Assembly: GCA_003244035.1 (NCBI GenBank)
Contig: QHBV01000109.1
Coordinates: 1 to 11,797, forward strand
Origin: Solirubrobacterales bacterium
GTDB taxonomy: Bacteria; Actinomycetota; Thermoleophilia; Solirubrobacterales; Solirubrobacteraceae
Length of the DNA: 11,797 bases
Direction: 5' to 3'
The notes beneath the pieces were generated by a model, which saw nothing but the letters and a program-made list of their open reading frames with translations, had not been told where the DNA came from and did no database searches. The position numbers and the translations under genes were made by a program. Positions 1 to 6,265 of this stretch are shown here, piece by piece (the first letter of the stretch is position 1; each line of letters begins with the position of its first letter).

Positions 1-542
1 AGGAGATCGCCGACAAGAAGAAGCACGTCACGGCGATGGACCTCGAGGCGCTCTTGACCGACGAGCTGCGGGAGGAGATCGTCGGCTATGCGCTCGAGTG
101 GTTCGACGTGGAGGCGTCCTCGCGCCGCCCGCCGCACGCGACCGTCGGGATCCGCGGTCCGGATGGCAATGAGCTGGTCGGGTCGTTCACGGGAGACGGG
201 CCGGTCGATGCGATCTTCAGGGCGATCAACACGGCGACCGGCCTCGATGCGCGCCTGCGCGAGTTCCGTGTCGACGCGGTGACCGGTGGCCAGGACGCGC
301 TCGGGGAGACCTCCGTCGTGCTCGAGCTCCGTGGGACGACGCCGCCGGGTGCGCGCAGGGGCGTGGCACTGCCGGCGCAGCCGGTGGTGGGCTCCGGTCA
401 GGGCGTCTCCACGGACATCCTCGAGGCGGCCGGACGGGCTTACGTTCGCGCGCTCTCGAGCGCCGTGCGCCGGCGCGGCGTCGCTGCCGAGGCCGAAGCC
501 GCGACGCGACAGGCGGCGTCGGAGGCGCTCACCGCTCCGTAG
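1..542 (+). CDS. leuA: 2-isopropylmalate synthase, C-terminal part (5' end outside window)
   Basis: This is the last 179 residues of a protein that begins before the window; the reading frame is open from base 3 and ends at TAG 540-542. The enzyme condenses acetyl-CoA with 2-ketoisovalerate in the first committed step of leucine synthesis. Only the end of the linker (EIADKKKHVTAMDLEALL) and the C-terminal LeuA regulatory (dimer) domain are seen. That domain is recognised by the GDGPVDAIFRAIN stretch, the VDAVTGGQDALGE stretch and the family-typical ending GVSTDILEAAGRAYVRAL. In characterised LeuA proteins this domain binds leucine for feedback inhibition. The alanine-rich tail after it is unremarkable. 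CimA has the same domain architecture, but a separate typical cimA lies at 9664, and the linker and GVSTDI motif here fit LeuA better. The catalytic TIM barrel cannot be checked. Confidence 0.9.
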   Translation, partial: EIADKKKHVTAMDLEALLTDELREEIVGYALEWFDVEASSRRPPHATVGIRGPDGNELVGSFTGDGPVDAIFRAINTATGLDARLREFRVDAVTGGQDALGETSVVLELRGTTPPGARRGVALPAQPVVGSGQGVSTDILEAAGRAYVRALSSAVRRRGVAAEAEAATRQAASEALTAP

Positions 543-1449
543 CGAGGGCGACTCCCTGTCTATAGCCGGCCGCGAGCACCCGTACCCGGGGCTCGCGGCT
601 CATGAAGTCCGACCCCATCGCCGCTGCGCTTTCCATGCTTGGCGCCACCAATCGGACGGCGGCGCCGCGGCGGCGCAGCACCAGCGACTCGAGCGACGCC
701 GCCGAGCGCGCGAGGTCGCGCGCGACCTCGCGCAGCGTATGGCTGCCGGTGATGCTCACGGCCGGATTTAGGCACAGGACGTGCGTGTCACGGCCGGCGG
801 GGGCGGTGTCGAGGTTGGTCGGGCTCCACACGCCGCCGTCGACGTACTCTCGTCCCTCGATTCGCACGGGCGCGAACAGCCATGGAACCGCGCACGAGGC
901 CTGCACCGCCTCACCGACCGTGGCATCCGGCGCTCCTGGCCTGCCGAACACGATCCGCCGGCCGCTGTGACGGTCGACGGCGACAACTCGCAGCCGCCCG
1001 TCGAAGCGAGCGCCCGAGCGCTCGACGTGCTCGCGCAGGTCGTCGAGCGTGTCCCGCGGCGGCGGAAGGCGGCGCAGCACGGCGGCGCGCATGACCGCAC
1101 CGCCGGGCGAGGTGATGCCGAGCGCCAGCGACGCAAACGGCGAGCCCGCGCCGAGCGCCCACGCCCCCGCGTGCCTGACGGCCCCGAGCAGGGCCGCTTG
1201 CAGGGCGCCTGCCGGCTGTGACGTCGGGGCGTCGATCTCGGCGGTCGTCGTCGCCGGGGGCCTGCCTGGCGCATTGCCTGCGACCAGGTGGGCGGCGAGA
1301 ATCGATCCGGCCGAGGTGCCGACGAAGGACTCGCACCGGCGCAGGTCAAAGCCGGTCGCATCCTCGATTCCCGCCAACACGCCCGTCATCCACGCTTCCC
1401 CGAGCACGCCCCCGCCGCCGAGCACGAGCACGTCGGGTGGCGAGAGCAT
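529..1449 (-). CDS. Patatin-like phospholipase family protein
   Basis: A 306-residue protein with the full patatin catalytic layout. The glycine-rich oxyanion loop GGGGVLG lies at residues 11-17, the nucleophile elbow GTSAG at 44-48 (Ser46) and the dyad Asp motif DGG at 204-206 (Asp204). Before the last is the family-typical stretch AVQASCAVPWLFAPV (181-195). Members are serine lipases or acyl hydrolases acting on phospholipids or other acyl esters; the substrate here is unknown. I see no signal peptide or transmembrane segment, so it is probably cytosolic or peripheral. The ATG at 1449 is chosen because the oxyanion loop begins ten residues later; only a weak AGGT-like ribosome site precedes it. 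Its TGA (529-531) lies inside the end of leuA, giving a 14-bp convergent overlap. No link to BCAA synthesis is evident. Confidence 0.88.
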   Translation of the reverse strand: MLSPPDVLVLGGGGVLGEAWMTGVLAGIEDATGFDLRRCESFVGTSAGSILAAHLVAGNAPGRPPATTTAEIDAPTSQPAGALQAALLGAVRHAGAWALGAGSPFASLALGITSPGGAVMRAAVLRRLPPPRDTLDDLREHVERSGARFDGRLRVVAVDRHSGRRIVFGRPGAPDATVGEAVQASCAVPWLFAPVRIEGREYVDGGVWSPTNLDTAPAGRDTHVLCLNPAVSITGSHTLREVARDLARSAASLESLVLRRRGAAVRLVAPSMESAAAMGSDFMSREPRVRVLAAGYRQGVALATER

Positions 1450-1596
1450 CAGATCAGGCTACCTGTGCGACCCGGCCGGGTTCAGCTTCGCCACGAACCG
1501 CGTCGACGCCGTCGGACAGCACGACTTTCAACCCTTGAATGGCTGGGAGGCGGGCTGGACGTCGACCAGGCCGAGTAGGTCTCTCGAGCCGATCGG
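1450..1596. other. Intergenic gap between patatin and Uma2 genes
   Basis: A stretch of 147 bp between two leftward genes. I found no convincing terminator, RNA or ORF in it; the only symmetry noticed is the short TCAACCCTTGA near 1527-1537. It may hold the promoter of the patatin gene. Confidence 0.4.
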
Positions 1597-2136
1597 TCAG
1601 CGCAGCAGCTCGACCGGCACCACGCGAACCGGGAATGGTTCCTCGGTCTCGTAGGCCTGCGAGTCGATGACCCGGGCTTCCTCCTCGTAGACGTCTCCGG
1701 CCAAGCGCAGCACCGCGAGACTGGGTTCCTCAGGATCTACGATCCAATACCACGCGGCCCGCCCAGCGGCGTAGATAAGGCGCTTTTCGGAGAGGTCGCG
1801 GCCCCTCCCGCTCGGCGAGAGGATCTCGACGACCAATAGCGGAGGGCGCTCGATGGCCCGCGGACCGATGGCCTCGGGGGTCAGCACCATCAAGTCGGGC
1901 TCGGGCACCTGACCCGGGCCGATGCGCCAGGCCAGCGGAGCGAACAAGGCGCGAAGCCCTCTGGATCGTGCCCCTTCCCCGAGCAGGGCGGCCAACTCAG
2001 CGGCGACGATCTGATGGGCTGAGCCGGGCGGGGGGCTCGTCACCAAGGCGCCATCCAGGATCTCGTAGCGGTTGCCGTCGTCGGGCGTGGCATAGAGATC
2101 CTCCAGGTCCAAGGCCCGGTCGAGCAACGACTCCAC
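1597..2136 (-). CDS. Uma2 family (DUF820) PD-(D/E)XK nuclease-fold protein
   Basis: A 179-residue protein from the GTG at 2136. It shows the Uma2 landmarks in order: PDDGNRYEILDG near the N-terminus, VPEPDLMVL (Asp at about 81), PPLLVVEILSPSGRGRD (Glu at about 104) and SEKRLIYAAG (Lys at about 118), then WYWIVDPEE. The Asp, Glu and Lys fit the catalytic core of the PD-(D/E)XK fold. Family members are called putative restriction-type endonucleases, but few have any proven function, and none is assigned here. An upstream in-frame ATG at 2202 would add 22 residues. I rejected it because that stretch has AT-ending codons (TTA, TCA, ACT, GCA, CAT) unlike the rest of the gene, no ribosome site, and lies outside the family core. 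The gene is divergent from the XRE-cupin regulator. Confidence 0.82.
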   Translation of the reverse strand: MESLLDRALDLEDLYATPDDGNRYEILDGALVTSPPPGSAHQIVAAELAALLGEGARSRGLRALFAPLAWRIGPGQVPEPDLMVLTPEAIGPRAIERPPLLVVEILSPSGRGRDLSEKRLIYAAGRAAWYWIVDPEEPSLAVLRLAGDVYEEEARVIDSQAYETEEPFPVRVVPVELLR

Positions 2137-2196
2137 GGACCCAGTATGCAACCACCACGTGGCCGGGTATGCGTAGGCTGCCCCAGTCGTACGTGA

Positions 2197-2202
2197 TAAC
2201 AT
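2197..2202 (+). promoter_or_regulatory. Candidate -10 element for a leaderless transcript
   Basis: TAACAT fits the TANNNT form of a -10 box and ends 8 bp before the ATG at 2211, so transcription could begin at or very near the start codon. No purine-rich ribosome site precedes that ATG, which fits leaderless translation, common in high-GC actinobacteria. I see no clear -35 box. Tentative. Confidence 0.3.
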
Positions 2203-2214
2203 ACGCTCGTATGT
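2199..2214. promoter_or_regulatory. 16-bp palindrome over the regulator start codon (candidate operator)
   Basis: ACATACG-CT-CGTATGT is a perfect 7-bp inverted repeat with a 2-bp centre, and it contains the ATG (2211) of the XRE-cupin gene. Related words lie just upstream: CGTACG at 2188-2193 and GTATGCG at 2169-2175. The position suits an autoregulatory operator for the adjacent HTH protein. This assignment is inferred from symmetry and position only. Confidence 0.45.
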
Positions 2215-2807
2215 CAGCTATTGCGGCCTCCTTTGCCGGGCTCGATCCCCTCGGCCCCCGCGTCCGTGCCCTGCGCGAGGCGATGAACCTGTCGCTGCGG
2301 GACTTGGCCGAGCGCTCGGGGGTGAGTGCGCCGATGCTCTCGCAGGTCGAGCGCGGCGAGACCAGCCCGACCTTGACGGTCGCGACACGGATCGCGCACG
2401 GGCTCGAGCTGCGCCTCTCGCAGCTGCTCCGCCTCGACGAGCACGGAGCCGTGAGCGTGGTGCGGGCCTCGGAGCGTCGCAAGGGACCCGGAGGGACTAG
2501 CGGGCACCGGTACCAAATCCTGACGCCGCCGCTGCCCGGCCAGCGGGCCGAGCTCTCGCTGCACTCACTGGCGTCGGGGGCGGTCACGGGCGGACCGGGT
2601 GATCCGCCGATGCACGAGCCCGGCAGCCGCGAGACCGCGCTGGTCCAGTCGGGCTCGGTCGTGCTGGTGTGCGACGGGCAGCGCCACCGGCTGTCCGCCG
2701 GCGACTGCGTCACGTTCGACGCCGACCTTCCCCACTACTTCGAAAATCCCGGACCCAATCCGGCCGTGTTGCTGGCTGTTGTCAGCGCGGGCCTGCGAAG
2801 GAGCTGA
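2211..2807 (+). CDS. XRE-family transcriptional regulator with C-terminal cupin domain
   Basis: A 198-residue protein with an N-terminal XRE/Cro helix-turn-helix (about residues 15-72; core LSLRDLAERSGVSAPMLSQV followed by ERGETSPT) and a C-terminal cupin_2 beta-barrel (about 125-192). The cupin part shows PPMHEPGSRETALVQSG, the turn RLSAGDCVTFDADLPHYFENPG, and possible metal ligands His135 and His175. Proteins of this build sense small molecules through the cupin and repress or activate nearby metabolic genes. The gene ends 3 bp before leuC, so it is very likely the first gene of the leuCD operon and its regulator; the effector (perhaps an isopropylmalate or a BCAA) is inference. The ATG at 2211 is chosen because the HTH begins about 14 residues later. 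The upstream in-frame sequence from 1968 is antisense to the Uma2 gene and is rejected as coding. Confidence 0.9.
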   Translation: MSAIAASFAGLDPLGPRVRALREAMNLSLRDLAERSGVSAPMLSQVERGETSPTLTVATRIAHGLELRLSQLLRLDEHGAVSVVRASERRKGPGGTSGHRYQILTPPLPGQRAELSLHSLASGAVTGGPGDPPMHEPGSRETALVQSGSVVLVCDGQRHRLSAGDCVTFDADLPHYFENPGPNPAVLLAVVSAGLRRS

Positions 2808-2810
2808 GAG

Positions 2811-4202
2811 ATGACCAAACCGAAGACAATGTTCGACAAGATCTGGGACGCGCACGAGGTCGCGCCCGGGCTGCTGTACATCGACCTGCATCTCGTCCAC
2901 GAGGTCACGAGCCCCCAGGCGTTCGATGGACTGCGCCTCGCCGGGCGCACGGTTCGGCGGCCCGACCGGACGGTCGCCACCGCCGACCACAACGTCCCCA
3001 CCGACGGCACGCCGGTCGCGGCGCGGATCAAGGACTCGCTCTCGCGCGTGCAGGTGCAGACGCTCGAGGGCAACTGCGAGGAGTTCGGCATCCCGGTGTA
3101 CTCGCTCGGATCGGAGCATCAGGGGATCGTGCACGTGATCGGCCCCGAGCTCGGCGTCACCCAGCCCGGGATGACGATCGTCTGCGGCGACTCCCACACC
3201 GCCACCCATGGAGCATTTGGAGCCCTGGCATTCGGGATCGGCACGAGCGAGGTGGAGCACGTGCTGGCGACCCAGTGCCTGGGTCAGTCCAAGCCGCGCT
3301 CGATGCGGATCCGATACGAAGGGTCAATCGGCTTCGGCGTCACCGCCAAGGACCTGATCCTCGCGACGATCGGGCAGATCGGCGTGGCCGGCGCGGTCGG
3401 GCACGCGGTCGAGTACGGGGGGCCGGCGATCGAGGCGCTGTCGATGGAAGGCCGGATGACCGTCTGCAACATGACGATTGAGGCCGGCGGCCGGGCCGGG
3501 ATGATCGCGCCCGACGAGACGACGTTCGAATGGGTGCTCGGACGCCCGGGGGCGCCATCGGAGCTGCCGGTCGAGTGGCGCTCGCTGCCGACCGACCCAG
3601 GCGCGTCATTCGACCGAGAGGTGACGGTGGACGCGGCGGCGATCAGCCCGATGGTGACCTGGGGAACGACACCCGGGATGGTCGTCGGCGTCGGCGATGC
3701 CGTGCCTGAGCCGCGCTCGGAGCAGGACGAGCGGGCGCTGCAGTACATGGACCTGCGCCCGGGCACGCCGGTCGAAGACATAGCGCTCGATCGGGTGTTC
3801 ATCGGCTCGTGCACGAACTCGCGGATCGGGGACCTGCGCGCGGCCGCGTCGGTAGCGGAGGGGCGCCGCGTGGCCGATGGCGTCTACGCGATGGTGGTCC
3901 CCGGGTCCGCGCAGGTCAAGGCGCAGGCAGAGCGCGAGGGCCTCGACGAAGTATTCACGCGCGCCGGGTTCGACTGGCGCGGGGCAGGCTGCTCGATGTG
4001 CCTGGGGATGAATCCGGACATCCTCCAGCCCGAGGAGCGGTGCGCGTCGACCTCGAACCGCAACTTCGAGGGAAGGCAGGGCAGGAGTGGGCGGACGCAC
4101 CTCGTGTCTCCGCAGATGGCAGCAGCCGCCGCCCTCGCGGGCCACTTTGTCGACATCCGGGAGTGGAAGGGTGCATCGGCGCCGCAAGGAGCACGACGAT
4201 GA
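2811..4202 (+). CDS. leuC: 3-isopropylmalate dehydratase large subunit
   Basis: A 463-residue aconitase-superfamily protein, close to the usual LeuC length. It isomerises 2-isopropylmalate to 3-isopropylmalate with LeuD. Characterised LeuCD enzymes often also convert citramalate to 3-methylmalate, which matters because cimA is in this locus. Visible signatures are GDSHTATHGAFGALAFGIGTSEVEHV and the three cysteines expected to hold the [4Fe-4S] cluster: Cys334 in GSCTNSR, and Cys394 and Cys397 in GCSMCLGMNPD. The C-terminus keeps the NRNFEGRQG and THLVSPQMAAAAAL blocks. A strong ribosome site GAAGGAG (2797-2803) sits 7 bp before the ATG and overlaps the end of the regulator gene. The stop overlaps leuD by ATGA. 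All key residues are present. Confidence 0.97.
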   Translation: MTKPKTMFDKIWDAHEVAPGLLYIDLHLVHEVTSPQAFDGLRLAGRTVRRPDRTVATADHNVPTDGTPVAARIKDSLSRVQVQTLEGNCEEFGIPVYSLGSEHQGIVHVIGPELGVTQPGMTIVCGDSHTATHGAFGALAFGIGTSEVEHVLATQCLGQSKPRSMRIRYEGSIGFGVTAKDLILATIGQIGVAGAVGHAVEYGGPAIEALSMEGRMTVCNMTIEAGGRAGMIAPDETTFEWVLGRPGAPSELPVEWRSLPTDPGASFDREVTVDAAAISPMVTWGTTPGMVVGVGDAVPEPRSEQDERALQYMDLRPGTPVEDIALDRVFIGSCTNSRIGDLRAAASVAEGRRVADGVYAMVVPGSAQVKAQAEREGLDEVFTRAGFDWRGAGCSMCLGMNPDILQPEERCASTSNRNFEGRQGRSGRTHLVSPQMAAAAALAGHFVDIREWKGASAPQGARR

Positions 4203-4759
4203 GGCCGATACAGACGATCACCGGTCCGGTGTCGGTGCTCGAGCGCGATGATGTCGACACCGACCAGATCATCCCCAAGCAGTTCCTCAAGCGCGTGCAG
4301 CGCACGGGCTTCGGGGAGTTCCTGTTCTACGACTGGGCCAAGCAGCCGGGGTGGGAGCTGCCCCCCAACCCGATCCTCGTCGCGGGCCGCAACTTCGGGT
4401 GCGGCTCGAGCCGGGAGCACGCACCGTGGGCGCTCGAGGACTACGGCTTCCGGGCCATCCTAGCCCCGAGCTTCGCTGACATCTTCTATTCGAACTGTAC
4501 GAAGATCGGGCTGCTACCCGTCGAGCTGAGCGCTTCGGATTGCCAGGAAATCGCTCGGCTCGGTGAGGCAGAGGTCGACCTCGACGCGCAGGAGGTGCGC
4601 TGGCAGCGAGGCTCGGCGCATTTCGAGATCGACCCCGAGATCAAGCACCGTTTGCTGAACGGCCTCGACGAGATCGCGCTGACGCTGGCGCAGGGCGAAA
4701 CGATCGACGCCTACGAGCGCGAGCGCGAGCGGGCTGGACCAGTCACGACGGCGCTGTGA
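4199..4759 (+). CDS. leuD: 3-isopropylmalate dehydratase small subunit
   Basis: A 186-residue swivel-domain subunit that pairs with LeuC to form the active isomerase. Diagnostic stretches are DDVDTDQIIPKQFLKRV (17-33), TGFGEFLFYDW (36-46) and the substrate-recognition block NFGCGSSREHAPWAL (65-79), followed by APSFADIFYSNCTKIGLLPV. The length is within the normal range. Its ATG overlaps the leuC stop (ATGA), and AAGGAG (4186-4191) lies 7 bp upstream inside leuC, so the two subunits are translationally coupled. The gene ends in TGA 4757-4759, which overlaps the GTG start of the first methyltransferase, a sign that this methyltransferase belongs to the same transcript. Confidence 0.97.
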   Translation: MRPIQTITGPVSVLERDDVDTDQIIPKQFLKRVQRTGFGEFLFYDWAKQPGWELPPNPILVAGRNFGCGSSREHAPWALEDYGFRAILAPSFADIFYSNCTKIGLLPVELSASDCQEIARLGEAEVDLDAQEVRWQRGSAHFEIDPEIKHRLLNGLDEIALTLAQGETIDAYERERERAGPVTTAL

Positions 4760-5442
4760 CAGGGCCCAGCGCAACCGCCCTCTTCTCTCGCTATGCCCGC
4801 GACTACGACGCGTCGCGGCGCCGGCTGATCCCTGCTTTCGACGACTTCTACGGAGCCGTCGTGGACACGCTCAGCCTCGGTCCCGGCCCGATCGAGCGCG
4901 TGCTCGACCTCGGCGCCGGAACCGGGCTGCTGAGCGCCGGGATCCTTGCCGCCCATCCGTACGCGAAGCTCGTGCTGCTCGATGGGTCCGAGGAGATGCT
5001 GGCCAGGGCCCAGGCCCGGCTTGGCCCGGCTCTGAGCGAGCTTCACCTCGGCGACATGCGGGATTGCCTGCCGGCTGGGCCATTCGATGCGATCGTCTCC
5101 GCGCTGGCGATCCACCACCTCGACGATGGCGCCAAGCGGGATCTGTTCGCAAGGGCTCTCGCGCGCCTTCGCCCAGGCGGAGCGTTCGTCAACGCCGAGC
5201 AGGTGGCAGGCCCATCGCGTTCGCTGACAGACGTCTACGACAGGGTCTGGGTCAGGCAATGCCGGGCGCTCGGGGCGACCGCCGAGGAGCTTTCGGATGC
5301 GCGCGAGCGGATGGCGAACGACGATTGTGCCGATGTCGATTCGCAGCTGCGCTGGCTGCGGAAGGCGGGCTTCGCCGAGGTCGACTGCGTGCTGAAGTCC
5401 TGGCGCTTCGCGGTGATGGCGGCATGGGCGCCGGCGTCATGA
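4756..5442 (+). CDS. Class I SAM-dependent methyltransferase (first of a pair)
   Basis: A 228-residue Rossmann-fold methyltransferase. Motif I is VLDLGAGTGL (49-58), the acidic end of strand 2 is LLDGSEEML (Asp76), motif IV-like FDAIVSALAIHHLDD lies at about 110-124, and LRPGGAFVNAEQV lies at 138-150. The last is typical of the methyltransferase_11/25 type group of small-molecule enzymes. Neither signature residues nor length identify the acceptor. It starts with GTG in a GTGA overlap with leuD and ends in an ATGA overlap with the second methyltransferase, so all are probably translated together. There is no strong ribosome site of its own, which fits coupling. It is only loosely similar to the next gene product, so this is not a recent tandem duplicate. 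A role tied to the leuCD substrates or by-products is inference from position. Confidence 0.87.
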   Translation: MTGPSATALFSRYARDYDASRRRLIPAFDDFYGAVVDTLSLGPGPIERVLDLGAGTGLLSAGILAAHPYAKLVLLDGSEEMLARAQARLGPALSELHLGDMRDCLPAGPFDAIVSALAIHHLDDGAKRDLFARALARLRPGGAFVNAEQVAGPSRSLTDVYDRVWVRQCRALGATAEELSDARERMANDDCADVDSQLRWLRKAGFAEVDCVLKSWRFAVMAAWAPAS

Positions 5443-6191
5443 GCTCCCGCGACTGGGATGCCGCGAGCTACGACCGCATCTCCGACCCCCAGCTGCAGTG
5501 GGCGCGGGAGCAGCTCGGCCGGCTCGACCTGAGCGGCGACGAGGTCGTGCTCGACGCCGGCTGCGGCTCGGGTCGCGCGACCGCCCTGCTGGCCGAGCGC
5601 GTGCCCGAGGGGCGCGTGTACGCGGTCGACGTCGCACCCTCGATGGTGGCCCACGCACAATCCACGCTTGGCGATCGCGCGACTGTGCTGTGCCAGGACC
5701 TGGTCGAGCTCGAGCTGCCCGAGCCGGTCGACGTGGCCTTCTCGAACGCCACCTTTCACTGGATCGGAGACCACGACGCGCTGTTCGCCGCGCTGCACCG
5801 GGCGATCAGGCCGGGAGGCCGGCTGATGGCCCAATGCGGCGGGCGCGGCAATATCGACGCGTTTCGAGCGGCGGCGGACTCGGTCGCTCGCGAGGAGCCA
5901 TTCCAGCCCCGCTTCGTGGGTTGGCGGAGGCCGTGGAACTACGCGACCGACATCGAGACGGCGGCTCGGCTGGGGCGCGCGGGATTCACCGAGGTCTCAT
6001 GCTGGCTCGAGCCCAAGTCCGTCATGCCGGCTGACGCTCGCGCGTTCGTCCAGACCGTGTGCCTCGTGCGCCATCTCGACCCGCTTCCCGAGGCTCTGCG
6101 CGGTCCGTTCATCGACCGCGTCCTCAATCGCACCGGCGACCCGCTGGTGCTCGAGTACGTGCGCCTCAACATGGAAGCGATCAGAGGGTAG
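5439..6191 (+). CDS. Class I SAM-dependent methyltransferase, trans-aconitate methyltransferase-like
   Basis: A 250-residue Rossmann-fold methyltransferase with motif I VLDAGCGSG (37-45), acidic VDVAPSMVAHA (Asp64), DVAFSNATFHWIGDHDALF (98-116) and AIRPGGRLMAQCGG. The xSNAxxxWxxDHxxLF block and the following RPGGxLxxQ are characteristic of the trans-aconitate 2-methyltransferase (Tam) group, whose E. coli member has FANASLQWLPDHYELF at the same place. Tam removes trans-aconitate, an inhibitory by-product of aconitase. The related yeast Tmt1 also methylates 3-isopropylmalate, the product of LeuCD. Lying in one coupled string with leuCD, this enzyme could act on an isopropylmalate-type acid, but that is inference. 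Many SAM methyltransferases share these motifs, so the substrate is not certain. The start ATG overlaps the previous stop. Confidence 0.86.
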   Translation: MSSRDWDAASYDRISDPQLQWAREQLGRLDLSGDEVVLDAGCGSGRATALLAERVPEGRVYAVDVAPSMVAHAQSTLGDRATVLCQDLVELELPEPVDVAFSNATFHWIGDHDALFAALHRAIRPGGRLMAQCGGRGNIDAFRAAADSVAREEPFQPRFVGWRRPWNYATDIETAARLGRAGFTEVSCWLEPKSVMPADARAFVQTVCLVRHLDPLPEALRGPFIDRVLNRTGDPLVLEYVRLNMEAIRG

Positions 6192-6201
6192 AAGCGCCCA
6201 C

Positions 6202-6207
6202 GGAGGG
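6202..6207 (+). promoter_or_regulatory. Ribosome-binding site of the leader ORF
   Basis: GGAGGG lies 9 bp before the ATG at 6217. It is the only good Shine-Dalgarno in the gap between the second methyltransferase and the dehydratase gene, and it is too far (about 47 bp) from the dehydratase ATG to serve it directly. It therefore points to translation of the 13-codon leader ORF. Confidence 0.6.
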
Positions 6208-6216
6208 TGACGAGTT

Positions 6217-6258
6217 ATGCGCCATCATGACCACAAACTCATCACGCTGCCGTCATGA
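6217..6258 (+). CDS. Putative 13-residue leader peptide MRHHDHKLITLPS
   Basis: A short ORF with a good ribosome site (GGAGGG, 9 bp spacing). It ends in TGA 6256-6258, which overlaps the ATG (6255) of the threonine dehydratase gene by ATGA. The peptide has a Leu-Ile-Thr-Leu run (residues 8-11): the substrate and downstream product amino acids of the enzyme, plus leucine. It also has three His codons near its start. Leader peptides rich in the pathway's own amino acids are known from BCAA operons of actinobacteria and enterics. Here the coding stretch lies inside an inverted repeat that would cover the downstream start codon. Seen: ORF, ribosome site, overlap, repeat. Inferred: a control function through translational coupling or ribosome stalling. 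A chance ORF is possible, since it is only 13 codons. Confidence 0.5.
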   Translation: MRHHDHKLITLPS

Positions 6259-6265
6259 TGGGCGC
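6219..6265 (+). promoter_or_regulatory. Inverted repeat sequestering the dehydratase start codon
   Basis: The left arm GCGCCATCATGAC (6219-6231) pairs with the right arm GTCATGATGGGCGC (6252-6265): 13 base pairs with a single bulged G (6260) around a 20-nt loop. The right arm contains the dehydratase ATG at 6255 and the second ATG at 6258. As RNA it would hide the start; a ribosome on the leader ORF would open it. As DNA it could instead be a protein-binding site. No T-run follows, so it is not a terminator. Confidence 0.6.

Noticed and set aside
1527..1537. TCAACCCTTGA short symmetry in the patatin-Uma2 gap as a terminator
   Set aside because: The stem is 4 bp with no T-run on either strand; chance symmetry is likely.
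2137..2202. N-terminal extension of the Uma2 protein to the ATG at 2202
   Set aside because: Codons are AT-ending and include TTA, unlike the rest of the gene; there is no ribosome site and the segment lies outside the family core. The GTG at 2136 is preferred, although the ATG start is not excluded.
1968..2210. Upstream extension of the XRE-cupin ORF
   Set aside because: The added 81 residues are Arg/Pro/Ser-rich, antisense to the Uma2 coding region and unlike the family N-terminus; the HTH begins about 14 residues after the ATG at 2211.
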